This document shows, piece after piece, positions 47,850 through 56,669 of a stretch of DNA of 64,000 nucleotides; positions within the stretch are counted from its first letter, which is position 1; the number at the start of each line of letters is the position of its first letter. The notes beneath the pieces are model-generated. The model worked only from the letters and a program-made list of their open reading frames with translations. It was not told where the DNA came from and searched no databases. The stretch comes from Acidovorax sp. RAC01 (GTDB lineage Bacteria > Pseudomonadota > Gammaproteobacteria > Burkholderiales > Burkholderiaceae_C): positions 1,255,001 through 1,319,000 of the forward strand of contig NZ_CP016447.1 of NCBI RefSeq assembly GCF_001714725.1. Reading direction: 5' to 3'. A program made the translations under genes and the position numbers.

Positions 47850-48914
47850 TCAGTTCACCACTTGGGCAAGCGCTCCGGAGGCGTACTGCGCGGCGATGAC
47901 CTGCAGGCTGTGGCCCTTGACCTTGGAGCCCTGGCCTTCGCAGCCGAACTCCAGGTAGCGCTGCTTGCACACGGCCTTGGCGGCCTCGCGGGCGGGCTTG
48001 AGCCATTCGCGGGCATCGAACTTGTCGGGGTTCTCGAAAAGGAACTTGCGCACGGCACCCGTCATGGCCAGGCGAATGTCGGTGTCGATGTTGATCTTGC
48101 GCACGCCGTGCTTGATGGCTTCCTGGATCTCTTCGACCGGCACGCCGTAGGTTTCCTTCATCTTGCCGCCGTACTGGTTGATGATGGCCAGCAGTTCGGG
48201 AGGCACCGACGAGGAGCCGTGCATCACCAGGTGGGTGTTGGGAATGCGCTTGTGGATTTCCTTGACGCGGCTGATGGCCAGGATGTCGCCCGTGGGCTTG
48301 CGGCTGAACTTGTAGGCGCCGTGGCTGGTGCCGATGGCAATGGCCAGCGCGTCGAGCTGGGTGGCCTTCACAAAGGTCGCGGCCTCCTCGGGGTCGGTCA
48401 GCATCTGGCTGTGGTCGAGCTTGCCCACGGCGCCAATGCCGTCTTCCTCGCCGGCGTCGCCGGTTTCCAGGTTGCCCAGGCAGCCCAGTTCGCCTTCCAC
48501 GGTGACGCCCACCTTGTGGGCCATGTCCACCACCTTGCGGGTCACTTCGACGTTGTATTCAAAGCTCGACGGCGTCTTGCCGTCTTCCATCAGCGAGCCG
48601 TCCATCATCACGGAGCCAAAGCCCAGGTCGATGGCGCCCTGGCAGATCTTGGGCGACGTGCCGTGGTCCTGGTGCATCACCAGCGGGATGTGCGGGAAGG
48701 CTTCCACGGCGGCCTGGATCAGGTGCTTGATGAAGGGCTCGCCCGCGTACTTGCGCGCACCGGCGCTTGCCTGCAGGATCACCGGCGCGCCCACCTCGTC
48801 GGCCGCGGCCATCACGGCCTGCACCTGCTCCAGGTTGTTGACGTTGAAGGCAGGGATGCCATAGCCGTTGCTGGCAGCATGGTCGAGCAGTTCGCGCATC
48901 GAGACGAGAGGCAT
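47850..48914 (-). CDS. fba: Class II fructose-1,6-bisphosphate aldolase, Calvin-cycle subtype
   Basis: Zinc-dependent aldolase for glycolysis and gluconeogenesis. The metal ligands are visible: [10 protein letters not shown] near residues 78-87, the glycine-rich [10 protein letters not shown] near 140, TSHGAYKF near 200 and [11 protein letters not shown] near 230. At 354 residues and with this sequence type it belongs to the subgroup named after cbbA of Calvin-cycle operons, common in Betaproteobacteria without a Calvin cycle. No other cbb genes are present. It has its own terminator and lies downstream of the sensor kinase gene's end. Confidence 0.96.
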   Translation of the reverse strand: MPLVSMRELLDHAASNGYGIPAFNVNNLEQVQAVMAAADEVGAPVILQASAGARKYAGEPFIKHLIQAAVEAFPHIPLVMHQDHGTSPKICQGAIDLGFGSVMMDGSLMEDGKTPSSFEYNVEVTRKVVDMAHKVGVTVEGELGCLGNLETGDAGEEDGIGAVGKLDHSQMLTDPEEAATFVKATQLDALAIAIGTSHGAYKFSRKPTGDILAISRVKEIHKRIPNTHLVMHGSSSVPPELLAIINQYGGKMKETYGVPVEEIQEAIKHGVRKINIDTDIRLAMTGAVRKFLFENPDKFDAREWLKPAREAAKAVCKQRYLEFGCEGQGSKVKGHSLQVIAAQYASGALAQVVN

Positions 48915-49019
48915 GGTCGTAAGGTCCGGTGGGAGGGTTGAAAAACGGAGCAGCCGGCGCGTGCGGGTAGCGTGCCAGCACCGGCTCCTGCGGCCGTAAC
49001 CGCGTTGTAACCCGCAATT

Positions 49020-50411
49020 TTAACCGGCGGCCTGCGCAGTCGATGTAGGCAAATCCAGCCGGAAGGAAGTCGTAAAAGTCGGACCCGGCGCGGCCGGTGC
49101 GAACCGGCCGCCATGCAGGTCGGCCACCCGACGCAGGATTTCATGCCCCAGGTGCAGGCTGTCCACTGGGCGCCGGGCGGGTGCGGCTGCCTCGCCAGCC
49201 AGCGTGCGCCCGCCATCGTCGGACACCTGCAGCCAGGCCCCCATCTGCGGCGCCTGGCCCACCTCGACGGCAATGCGGGTGCCGTCTGGCGTGTGCTTGA
49301 GCGCGTTTTCCAGCAAATTGCGCACCGCGATGTCCAGCAGCACCGCGTGGCCTTGCACCACCACCCCGGGCGGTGCCACCAGGGCAACGTCATCGCCGCG
49401 CTGCCAGGCGGCCTGGGCGTAATCTGCACAGACATCGCGCACCAGGGCAGACAGATCCACCGGCGCCTTGGTCTCGTGAAGTTCGGCCCGGCTGGCCCGC
49501 GCCAGCGCCAGCAGCTGGTTGAGCACATGGCCGGCGCGCAAGGCATCCTGGCCAATGCGCGTCACCGCCTCGGTGCGGGCGCAAGCGTCCAGCTCGCCTT
49601 CCAGCGCCCGGGCCTGCAGGGCGATGGATGACAGCGGCGTGCGCAGCTCGTGCGCCACCTCGTTGGCCAGCCGCCGCTCCCGCACCATGGCCTCGTGCTG
49701 GCGGTCCAGCAGCGTGTTGATCGATGTCACCACCGACGCAAACTCGCTCCACGAATGCCGCACCGCCAGGCGCTGGGCACTGGCAGGGTCCAGCGCCGCC
49801 ACATCGGCCGACAAGGCATACAAGGGGCGCAGACCGCGCCACAGTGCCAGCCCGAGCGCGAGTGCCACCACCGGCAAAAGCCACAGGCCGGGCTCGATCA
49901 TCTGGTCGGCGATGTCGTCTGCCAGTTCGTCACGCTCGCTCAGCTCCACCAGCACCATGATCTTGCGGGCGCGAGCGACATCCCACTGCGAAAACGTGCG
50001 CCACACCGTCGCCGGTGCTCCCAGCGTGAGGTTGGCAAAACCCTCGGCCGCTGCAAATGGCGGCAGGGGCGCCCTGCCGCTTCGGGCCAGCACCGCCCCT
50101 TGGGCGTCCCACTGGACCACGCTGAGGGACTGCTGGTAATCGTGCGCCTTGAGCCACGGTGTGGGTACGCGCTCGGTCAGTTCGGCGTCCGGTGCAACCT
50201 CGGCAGTGCGCAGGTTCAGCAGCAGGGAGGCCACGCCCGCCAGGTGGCCATCGGTCAGTTCATCGGCTTCATGCACACCGGTCCGGTAGCCCACATAGAC
50301 AAAGCTGGCCCACACCAGGGCCAGCGCACCCAGTGACCAGAGCATCAACTGCCTCGTCAGCGATGGCTTGCGGCCATGGCCTGGAACCAAGTGGCCAGAA
50401 CCGGACGTCAC
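49020..50411 (-). CDS. Two-component sensor histidine kinase (PmrB/QseC-like)
   Basis: Inner-membrane sensor partnered with the response regulator just upstream, whose stop it overlaps in a GTGA arrangement; GTG at 50409-50411 is therefore chosen (463 residues). Two membrane helices (about 21-42 and 150-172) flank a periplasmic domain. A HAMP-like linker follows, then the H-box ANEVAHELRTPLSSIALQAR (His near 252) and the N-box NLLENALKHTPDG near 358. The ATP lid is odd: DDGG replaces the usual DNGxG, and DSLHLGHEI stands where GxGLGL is expected, so nucleotide handling may differ. The family often senses envelope stress or metals. Confidence 0.88.
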   Translation of the reverse strand: MTSGSGHLVPGHGRKPSLTRQLMLWSLGALALVWASFVYVGYRTGVHEADELTDGHLAGVASLLLNLRTAEVAPDAELTERVPTPWLKAHDYQQSLSVVQWDAQGAVLARSGRAPLPPFAAAEGFANLTLGAPATVWRTFSQWDVARARKIMVLVELSERDELADDIADQMIEPGLWLLPVVALALGLALWRGLRPLYALSADVAALDPASAQRLAVRHSWSEFASVVTSINTLLDRQHEAMVRERRLANEVAHELRTPLSSIALQARALEGELDACARTEAVTRIGQDALRAGHVLNQLLALARASRAELHETKAPVDLSALVRDVCADYAQAAWQRGDDVALVAPPGVVVQGHAVLLDIAVRNLLENALKHTPDGTRIAVEVGQAPQMGAWLQVSDDGGRTLAGEAAAPARRPVDSLHLGHEILRRVADLHGGRFAPAAPGPTFTTSFRLDLPTSTAQAAG

Positions 50412-51109
50412 GTCCGCTCCTCCTGCGGCATGAAGTAGCCGACACCGCGCATGGTCTGGATGCACGCACTGCCCAGCTTGCGGCGCAGGTGGTGGATGTG
50501 CACCTCCACCGCATTGCTTTCAATGGCCGCGTCCCAGCTGTACAGGCGCTCCTCGATCTGCTGGCGCGACAGCACCCGGCCACGCGCCTCCAGCAGCACC
50601 AGCAGGACCGAAAACTCACGCGGTGACATGTCGACCGGCTGCCCTGCCTGGCGTACGCTGCGGACGGCAGGGTCCAGCTCGATATCGCGGTAGCGGATGA
50701 CCGGGGACGCACGCCCCGCAGCGCGTCGCAGCAGGGCCCGCAAGCGGGCATCCAGTTCGTCCACATCGAAGGGCTTGCTCAGGTAGTCATCTGCGCCTTC
50801 GTCCAGCCCTGCGATGCGCTGGTGCACCTGGTCGCGAGCCGTCACGATCAGGACCGGCGTGGCGGGGTCGGGCAAGGCCTGCGCCGCCCCGCTGGGGGCC
50901 GGACTCAGGCGCAGGCGCCGCAGCAGCTCGGTGCCGTCGCCATCGACCAGCCCAAGGTCGAGCAGCACGGCGTCAAAGCGCTCGGCGCGAAGCGCGCTCC
51001 ATGCAGTGGCCACGCCATCACTCACGTCCACTGCGTAACCGCGTTGCTGCAGATTGGCACGCAGACCGCTGGCAATGCCGGGATCGTCTTCCACCACGAG
51101 AATTCGCAT
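50408..51109 (-). CDS. OmpR-family response regulator (PmrA/QseB-like)
   Basis: Receiver domain with acidic pair EDD at residues 7-9, phospho-acceptor Asp51 in VLLDLGLVDGDG and Lys in DYLSKPFDVDEL near 119. A winged-helix DNA-binding domain follows (RGRVLSRQQIEERLYSWDAA near 175). It has 233 residues, with a slightly extended receiver loop (SPAPSGAAQALPDPATP). ATG at 51107-51109; translation is coupled to the kinase. A CTTAAC-N5-CTTAAC repeat 56 bases upstream fits autoregulation by this class. Confidence 0.92.
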   Translation of the reverse strand: MRILVVEDDPGIASGLRANLQQRGYAVDVSDGVATAWSALRAERFDAVLLDLGLVDGDGTELLRRLRLSPAPSGAAQALPDPATPVLIVTARDQVHQRIAGLDEGADDYLSKPFDVDELDARLRALLRRAAGRASPVIRYRDIELDPAVRSVRQAGQPVDMSPREFSVLLVLLEARGRVLSRQQIEERLYSWDAAIESNAVEVHIHHLRRKLGSACIQTMRGVGYFMPQEERT

Positions 51110-51164
51110 TGGCCGATTGTCGCAGCGATGCGCCAGCGCCCAAGGCCGCTGCCGTGCCCCTGTT

Positions 51165-51181
51165 GTTAAGACGGGGTTAAG
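51165..51181 (-). promoter_or_regulatory. Direct-repeat box CTTAAC-N5-CTTAAC
   Basis: On the minus strand CTTAAC CCCGT CTTAAC is an 11-base-period direct repeat like the PmrA/QseB site CTTAA-N5-CTTAA. It lies between the two-component operon (55 bases to its start) and the divergent PAP2 gene (23 bases to its start). The direction of the repeat favours the regulator's own operon. Confidence 0.6.
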
Positions 51182-51204
51182 CGGCGGTCGGTACCGTTGG
51201 CGCG

Positions 51205-51963
51205 ATGCCCGAAAGCCACGACACCCCCCTCCCACCAGACCACCGCCGCCGTGCGCCCTTGTGGTGGACGCTCGCGGGGTTGGCCTTCGTGGCCGCATGG
51301 GACGCCGCAGAGGCAGACCTGGCCCTGGCGCAGCCGTTTGGCACGGCTGGCGGATTCCCGTGGCGGGACCACTGGTTTCTGGTGCAGGTCATGCACGAGG
51401 GCCCCCGGCGCCTGGGCTGGCTGCTGGTGCTGCTGCTGACCCTTTCCGTGTGGTGGCCGCGCGGCATGCTGCGCCGCATCGATGCTTCCGCACGGCTCCA
51501 GATGGCCGCAAGCGCGCTGGCGGCGCTGGCGGTGGTCAGCATTACCAAGAACCTCAGCGCCACCAGCTGCCCATGGGATCTGGCCCAGTTCGGCGGCGTG
51601 GCGCGGTACGTGCCGCACTGGGCGCTGGGCGTCCTCGATGGCGGTGGCGGGCGCTGCTTTCCGGCAGGCCACGCATCGGCCGGTTTCGCTTTTGTCGGGG
51701 GCTACTTCGCGTTGCGGCGCACAGAAGCGGTCGCTGCAAGGTGGTGGCTGGCAGCAGCGCTGCTTGCCGGCTTTGTGCTCGGCGGCGCGCAACAGGTGCG
51801 CGGCGCGCACTTCATGAGCCATACGCTGTGGACGGCCTGGCTGTGCTGGACGACCGGCTGGTTGTGCGACCTGGCCGCCCGCGCACTGCGCACCCGCTAC
51901 CCGGCTTTTGCGACCACCGCCACGCCACCGGACGCGCCGGGCGCATCTGGCGCGTCGGCCTGA
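51205..51963 (+). CDS. PAP2-family membrane phosphatase
   Basis: A six-span inner-membrane phosphatase of 252 residues with the PAP2 signature in three parts: KNLSATSCPWDL near 115, CFPAGHASAGFAF near 152 and RGAHFMSHTLWTAW near 199. Such enzymes dephosphorylate lipid A, undecaprenyl-diphosphate or phosphatidylglycerophosphate. Divergence from a PmrAB-like system suggests envelope or lipid A remodelling, by analogy. The last codons form one arm of the long hairpin at 51944-51974. Confidence 0.85.
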   Translation: MPESHDTPLPPDHRRRAPLWWTLAGLAFVAAWDAAEADLALAQPFGTAGGFPWRDHWFLVQVMHEGPRRLGWLLVLLLTLSVWWPRGMLRRIDASARLQMAASALAALAVVSITKNLSATSCPWDLAQFGGVARYVPHWALGVLDGGGGRCFPAGHASAGFAFVGGYFALRRTEAVAARWWLAAALLAGFVLGGAQQVRGAHFMSHTLWTAWLCWTTGWLCDLAARALRTRYPAFATTATPPDAPGASGASA

Positions 51964-51974
51964 CGCGCCAGATG
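51944..51974. terminator. Long hairpin between convergent PAP2 gene and pyk
   Basis: CATCTGGCGCGTC pairs perfectly with GACGCGCCAGATG around a five-base loop, spanning the PAP2 stop codon. GACGCGCC also occurs at 51931-51938 and could pair with the same GGCGCGTC, giving an alternative stem. There is no T-tract, so its role may be bidirectional 3'-end protection. Confidence 0.6.
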
Positions 51975-51990
51975 CCCTGGCGAATCAGCC

Positions 51991-53427
51991 TCAGCTGGCC
52001 ACGCAGATCTTGAGCATGTTGGTGCCGCCGGGGGCACCCATGGGCTCGCCGCAGGTGATGGCGTACACGTCGCCCTTTTGCACAATGTTGCGGCTCTTGA
52101 GATGGCGCTCGGCCTGCTCCAGCGCAGTGTCGCGGTCCGCGCTGGTGTCCATCAGCAGGGGGCGCACGTTGCGGTACATGGCCATCTTGCGCTGCGTGGC
52201 CACCTTGGGCGTCAGCGCGTAGATCGGGATGTCGATGCTGTGGCGGCTCATCCACAGCGCCGTGGCACCGCTGTCGGTCATGGCCACGATGGCCTTGGCA
52301 CCCAGGTGGTGGGCCGTGAACAGTGCGCCCATCGCGATCGACTGGTCGATGCGACCAAACGTCTGGCCCGTGAAATCGGCATCCAGGTGGTGGTCTTCCG
52401 CAGCCTCTGCCGCGGCGCAGATGGTGGCCATCTCTTCCACGGTTTCCAGCGGATAGCGGCCGGCGGCAGTCTCGGCGCTGAGCATCACCGCGTCAGTCCC
52501 GTCGAGCACGGCGTTGGCCACGTCGCTCACCTCGGCGCGCGTGGGCACAGGCGCGGTGATCATGCTTTCCATCATCTGTGTGGCAGTGATCACGACCTTG
52601 TCGAGTACGCGCGCCATGCGGATCATTTTTTTCTGCAAGGCAGGCACAGCGGCATTACCCACCTCCACCGCCAGATCGCCACGCGCTACCATGATGCCGT
52701 CGGAAACGCGCAGGATGGCTTCCAGGTGCGGGATGGCTTCGGCACGCTCGATCTTGGCGATCAGGCCGGGCTTGTGGCGGTACTCGGAGGCAGCCACGTT
52801 GCAGAGCTGGCGCGCCATTTCCATGTCGGTCGCGTTCTTGGGGAAACTCACCGCCACATAGTCGGCCTGGAAGCTCATCGCGGTGCGGATGTCTTCCATG
52901 TCCTTGGCGGTCAGCGCCGGCGCCGTCAGGCCACCGCCCTTCTTGTTGATGCCCTTGTTGTTCGAGAGCTCCCCGCCGATCTTCACGGTGGTGTGCACCT
53001 CTTCGCCGCGCACGGCGTCGACCGTGAGCACGATCAGGCCGTCGTTGAGCAACAGCAGATCGCCGGCCTTCACGTCGCGCGGCAGCTCCTTGTAATCGAG
53101 GCCCACGCCGTTGATGTCGCCCGGCTCGGTGCGCGATGCGTCCAGTACGAACTTGGCGCCCGACTCGAGCTGAACCTTCCCTTCGGCAAACTTGCCCACG
53201 CGGATCTTCGGGCCTTGCAGGTCGGCCATGATCGCGACCTCGCGCCCGGCGCGCTGGGCCGCAGCCCGCACCGTGGCGGCGCGGTCGATATGGTCCTGCG
53301 CCTTGCCGTGGCTGAAGTTCAGTCGGACCACATTCACGCCTGCGCGGATCATGGCCTCCAGCAGCGCCGGGTCGCTGGAGGCGGGGCCCAGGGTGGCAAC
53401 GATCTTGGTGGCGCGGCGTGTTGGCAT
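51991..53427 (-). CDS. pyk: Pyruvate kinase
   Basis: Final glycolytic step, making ATP and pyruvate from phosphoenolpyruvate. It has 478 residues. Landmarks: TKIVATLGPASSDP near the start, AGVNVVRLNFSHGKAQDH near 31-48, the substrate/metal site IMVARGDLAVEVG near 235 and TQMMESM near 270, then the C-terminal allosteric-type domain. ATG at 53425-53427 (MPTRRATKIVATLG); the upstream frame is not needed. It is convergent with the PAP2 gene. Confidence 0.96.
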   Translation of the reverse strand: MPTRRATKIVATLGPASSDPALLEAMIRAGVNVVRLNFSHGKAQDHIDRAATVRAAAQRAGREVAIMADLQGPKIRVGKFAEGKVQLESGAKFVLDASRTEPGDINGVGLDYKELPRDVKAGDLLLLNDGLIVLTVDAVRGEEVHTTVKIGGELSNNKGINKKGGGLTAPALTAKDMEDIRTAMSFQADYVAVSFPKNATDMEMARQLCNVAASEYRHKPGLIAKIERAEAIPHLEAILRVSDGIMVARGDLAVEVGNAAVPALQKKMIRMARVLDKVVITATQMMESMITAPVPTRAEVSDVANAVLDGTDAVMLSAETAAGRYPLETVEEMATICAAAEAAEDHHLDADFTGQTFGRIDQSIAMGALFTAHHLGAKAIVAMTDSGATALWMSRHSIDIPIYALTPKVATQRKMAMYRNVRPLLMDTSADRDTALEQAERHLKSRNIVQKGDVYAITCGEPMGAPGGTNMLKICVAS

Positions 53428-53545
53428 CTGTTGTCTCTTTCGGTGGTTTTGTAATCGGGTTTCCAATTCTCACACGACGCGGTTACATGGCCGTTACCAC
53501 CGCGGCAGCAACCCCGCAACTTGCAAGCTGCGCTGCACGGCGCGC

Positions 53546-54358
53546 TCAGAGCAAAGGCATGGACAGGGCGTGGGCCAGCACATGGGCCGTGATGGCGGCC
53601 TCCAGCCCGCGGCGCGCAAACAGCCAGCCTGCCAGCAGCCCGAATGCGGTGTTGCCCACCAGCACGAACAGCACCACCGGCGCAGTCAGCGCACCGGCCA
53701 TGGCCTGCGCGGCCGGCAAGTGGCCCAGCGCAAAAAGCACGGCACTGACCAGCACGGCGATGGCGATCAGCACCGGGCGCGGCGCCCCGCTACCCCGCTG
53801 GACTGTGCGCCACGCCGCCCACAGCACCAGCGTCATCACACCCCAGCGCACCAGCAGTTCCTCGGTGATGCCGCCGTACAGCAGCTTGACGAGCACGGTG
53901 CCGATGTCGGTGGTCGCAGCCGCAGGCCGAAGCGCCTCGGGTGCCATCGCGGAGAGCGCCACCAGCCATGCGGCACCGGCCATACCGCCCCACACGCCAG
54001 GCAACAGCCAGCGCGCGGGCGCAGCCTGCCCACCCGGCCCGCCCGCCAGCCACGCGGACACAACAGGCGCCCCAAGCCCCACCCGGGGCGCCAGCAGCAC
54101 GCCCACCGCCACAGCCAGCGCCAGCATCACGGCCGTCTGCAAGCCACTGAGCAGCAGCACGGCCCACAGCGGTATGGGAAGCAAAGCCTGGCTGGCCGCC
54201 AGCGGCGGCAGCAGGGCCCACACCACAGCCACTACGCCCGGCATGCCCAGCAGCCACAGGGCAATGCCCAGGCGCCAGCGTTTCGGCGCGCCATCGGGCG
54301 GCGTCAGGGGATGTTCCGCACCGCTGGCAGAGGCGCTCATTTCAGGCCGGTTTTCCAT
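53546..54358 (-). CDS. CPBP-family intramembrane glutamic protease
   Basis: A membrane protein of 270 residues with about eight hydrophobic spans. It carries the CPBP (Abi/Rce1) motifs: GGITEELLVRWGVM (EExxxR) near residues 161-174, VLFALGHLPAA (FxxxH) near 207 and a His-rich ITAHVLAHAL at the end. The family includes prenyl-protein proteases and proteins that process signal peptides or bacteriocins. The role here is unknown. It begins 15 bases after the pepP stop region and likely shares its transcript. Confidence 0.85.
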   Translation of the reverse strand: MENRPEMSASASGAEHPLTPPDGAPKRWRLGIALWLLGMPGVVAVVWALLPPLAASQALLPIPLWAVLLLSGLQTAVMLALAVAVGVLLAPRVGLGAPVVSAWLAGGPGGQAAPARWLLPGVWGGMAGAAWLVALSAMAPEALRPAAATTDIGTVLVKLLYGGITEELLVRWGVMTLVLWAAWRTVQRGSGAPRPVLIAIAVLVSAVLFALGHLPAAQAMAGALTAPVVLFVLVGNTAFGLLAGWLFARRGLEAAITAHVLAHALSMPLL

Positions 54359-54373
54359 GCCTCAGCACAGCCG

Positions 54374-55768
54374 TCAGTCGCGCATCAGCGCTTCGATCTC
54401 GTCCGCCTTGACCGGCACGCCGCGCGTGATCAGCTCGCAACCCGACTCGGTGACGATGGCGTCGTCCTCGATGCGGATGCCGATGTTGTGGAACGGCTCG
54501 GGCACGCCCGGCGCGGGGCGCACATAGATGCCAGGCTCAATCGTGAGCACCATGCCGGGCCGAAGCACACGGCTGGGTCGGTTGGTGATGGTCTCGCCAG
54601 ACAAAGGGTCCTTGCGCGCGCTGGTCTGGCCTACTTCGCCGGGCTCCACGTAGCTGCCGCAATCGTGCACGTCCATGCCCAGCCAGTGGCCGGTGCGGTG
54701 CATGTAGAACTGGAAGTACGCCCGCTGCTCGATGACGTCCTGCGCGGTGCCCGCCTTGTTCCGGTCCAGCAGCCCCAGGTCGAGCATGCCCTGCGCCAGC
54801 ACGGCCACGGTGGCGTCGTGCGGGTCGGTAAAACGCGCGCCCGCCTTCGTGGCCGCCACAGCCGCATCCTGGCTGGCCAGCACCAGGTCGTACAGCGCAC
54901 GCTGCGGGCCGGTAAAGCGGCCGTTGGCCGGGAAGGTGCGCGTGATGTCGCTGGCATACCCATCGAGCTCGCAACCGGCGTCGATCAGCACCAGCTCGCC
55001 ATCACGCACCGGGGCCGCATCTGCGCGGTAGTGCAGCACGCAGGCATTGGCACCCGCCGCCACGATGGAGCCGTAGGCCGGGTACTGCGAGCCGGCATCG
55101 CGAAAGGCATGCAGCAGTTCGGCATCCAGGTGGTACTCGCGCACTTCCTGGCCGGCACGCAGCATGCGGGCCGAGCGCTGCATGGCGCGGATGTGGGCCT
55201 GTGCGCTGATGGCGCTGGCGCGGCGCATGATGTCCTGCTCATGCGCGTCCTTGATGAGGCGCATTTCGTCGAGCAGCAGGCAGACATCGCTTTGCTCGGC
55301 GGGGCACAGCGCGCCGTAGCGCACGCGGGCGCGCACGGCGTTGAGCCAGCCCTCCACCCGCGCGGCCAGCCCGGTGTGCGTGGCAAACGGAAACCACACG
55401 CGGCTGCGGTTTTCCAGCAGGCGCGGCAGGCTGCTGTCCAGGTCGGTCATCGACGCTGCTGCCGACACGCCCAGCTCCGCGGGCGCTGCTGCGGGGCCCA
55501 GGCGATAGCCATCCCAGATTTCGCGCTCCAGATCCTTGGGCTGGCAGTACAGCGTGCTCTGGCCTTCGGCCGTGAGCACCAGGCACGCCCCCGGCTCGGT
55601 AAAGCCCGTCAGGTAATAAAAGTAGCTGTCGTGCCGAAACAGGAAGTCGCTGTCGCGATTGCGCTGGCGCTCCACGGCGGTCGGGATGATGGCGATGCCG
55701 CCTTCCCCAAGCTGGGAGGCCAGGTGCGCACGGCGCTGCGCGTAGAGGGATTGGTGCTGAGGGCTCAT
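54374..55768 (-). CDS. pepP: Xaa-Pro aminopeptidase P
   Basis: M24B metalloprotease removing N-terminal residues next to proline. It has 464 residues. The N-terminal creatinase-like domain contains DSDFLFRHDSYFYYLTGFTE near 39-58. The pita-bread domain carries the five metal ligands in DAGCELDGYASDITRTFP near 265, GHWLGMDVHD near 345, TIEPGIYV near 400 and RIEDD near 425. ATG at 55766-55768 (MSPQHQSLYAQRR) matches homologues; the extra 14 codons upstream do not. Confidence 0.95.
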   Translation of the reverse strand: MSPQHQSLYAQRRAHLASQLGEGGIAIIPTAVERQRNRDSDFLFRHDSYFYYLTGFTEPGACLVLTAEGQSTLYCQPKDLEREIWDGYRLGPAAAPAELGVSAAASMTDLDSSLPRLLENRSRVWFPFATHTGLAARVEGWLNAVRARVRYGALCPAEQSDVCLLLDEMRLIKDAHEQDIMRRASAISAQAHIRAMQRSARMLRAGQEVREYHLDAELLHAFRDAGSQYPAYGSIVAAGANACVLHYRADAAPVRDGELVLIDAGCELDGYASDITRTFPANGRFTGPQRALYDLVLASQDAAVAATKAGARFTDPHDATVAVLAQGMLDLGLLDRNKAGTAQDVIEQRAYFQFYMHRTGHWLGMDVHDCGSYVEPGEVGQTSARKDPLSGETITNRPSRVLRPGMVLTIEPGIYVRPAPGVPEPFHNIGIRIEDDAIVTESGCELITRGVPVKADEIEALMRD

Positions 55769-55895
55769 TGGCACATTTTGACGCGTGTTGTGGTCAACAG
55801 GCCCGGGCAACCCACCATCTCCTTACATTTTTGGCGATAGCGATGGCCTGCCTGGGTCGGGTTGGCGCCCAGTGCTCAACACGGGCCGACAGGGA

Positions 55896-56669
55896 TCAAC
55901 CGTTCAGTTCGGCCAGCCGCTCGGGCGTGCCCACATCCGTCCAGCGCCCGGTGTACAGCGATGCCGATACGCGCCCGGCGTCCATCGCGCGGCGCAGCAG
56001 CGGGGCGAGCGCTGCCTTTACCCCGGCGGGGTTTCCGGCCGGTATGTCGCACCAGGGGGGCGCGAAAAGCTCGGCGCGCAGCAGCGCGATGGTGCTGTAC
56101 GTGAAACGGGGTGACGGGTCGCCCTCAGGCAGGTTCAGCGCCATGCCGTCGGGTGACAGGCCAAAGTCGCCGCGCAGGTTGTGCGCCGGGTTGGGCACCA
56201 GCCACAGGTGGGCCAGGTGGCTGCTGCGCGCAAAGGCCTGCACGGCGGCACTGCCGAAGACGAAATCCGGCGCAAACACATCACCTGCCGCGAGCCAGAA
56301 CACCGGCCCGAGTTGCGGCAGGGCCCGCGCAATGCCGCCAGCCGTTTCCAGCGCACCGCCAAAGTCCACCCCTTCATGAGAGTATGAAATTGATAGCGCC
56401 TCAGGCATATGAGACAAGCGCTGGGGGCCAAAATGGCTTGAAAATCGCTCGCTGATTTGCTCGCCCAGCCAAGCGGTGTTGATCACCACGCGGCGCACTC
56501 CGGCCGCCTGCAGCGCCTGCAGGTGCCACTGCAGCAGAGGCTGCCCCTGCACCTGCAGCAGCGGCTTGGGCGTGGAATCGGTCAGCGGACGCATGCGTTC
56601 ACCGCGGCCAGCGGCCAGCAGCATCGCGGGCACCTGAACTGGATAAGCAGCACCAGGGAACTGGCTCAT
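55896..56669 (-). CDS. murU: MurU-like nucleotidyltransferase
   Basis: A sugar-phosphate nucleotidyltransferase of 257 residues like MurU, which makes UDP-MurNAc in the cell-wall recycling pathway that bypasses fosfomycin-sensitive MurA. The signature MLLAAGRGERMRPLTDSTPK lies at residues 16-35, the second nucleotide-binding site is FWLAAGDVFAPDF near 126, and the end reads YTGRWTDVGTPERLAEL. The partner kinase AmgK is not adjacent, so MurU rather than a related mannose/glucose enzyme is probable but not certain. The ATG overlaps the speD stop (ATGA). Residues 75-96 are encoded by a palindromic element copy. Confidence 0.8.
   Translation of the reverse strand: MSQFPGAAYPVQVPAMLLAAGRGERMRPLTDSTPKPLLQVQGQPLLQWHLQALQAAGVRRVVINTAWLGEQISERFSSHFGPQRLSHMPEALSISYSHEGVDFGGALETAGGIARALPQLGPVFWLAAGDVFAPDFVFGSAAVQAFARSSHLAHLWLVPNPAHNLRGDFGLSPDGMALNLPEGDPSPRFTYSTIALLRAELFAPPWCDIPAGNPAGVKAALAPLLRRAMDAGRVSASLYTGRWTDVGTPERLAELNG
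56381..56445 (+). repeat. Palindromic ~64-bp element, copy 11 (inside murU)
   Basis: Antisense to the gene: ATGAAATTGATAGCGCCTCA, ACAAGCGCTGGGGGCC, then AAAATGGCTTGAAAAT. It has a near-consensus 3' half and encodes the segment SSHFGPQRLSHMPEALSISY. Confidence 0.85.
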
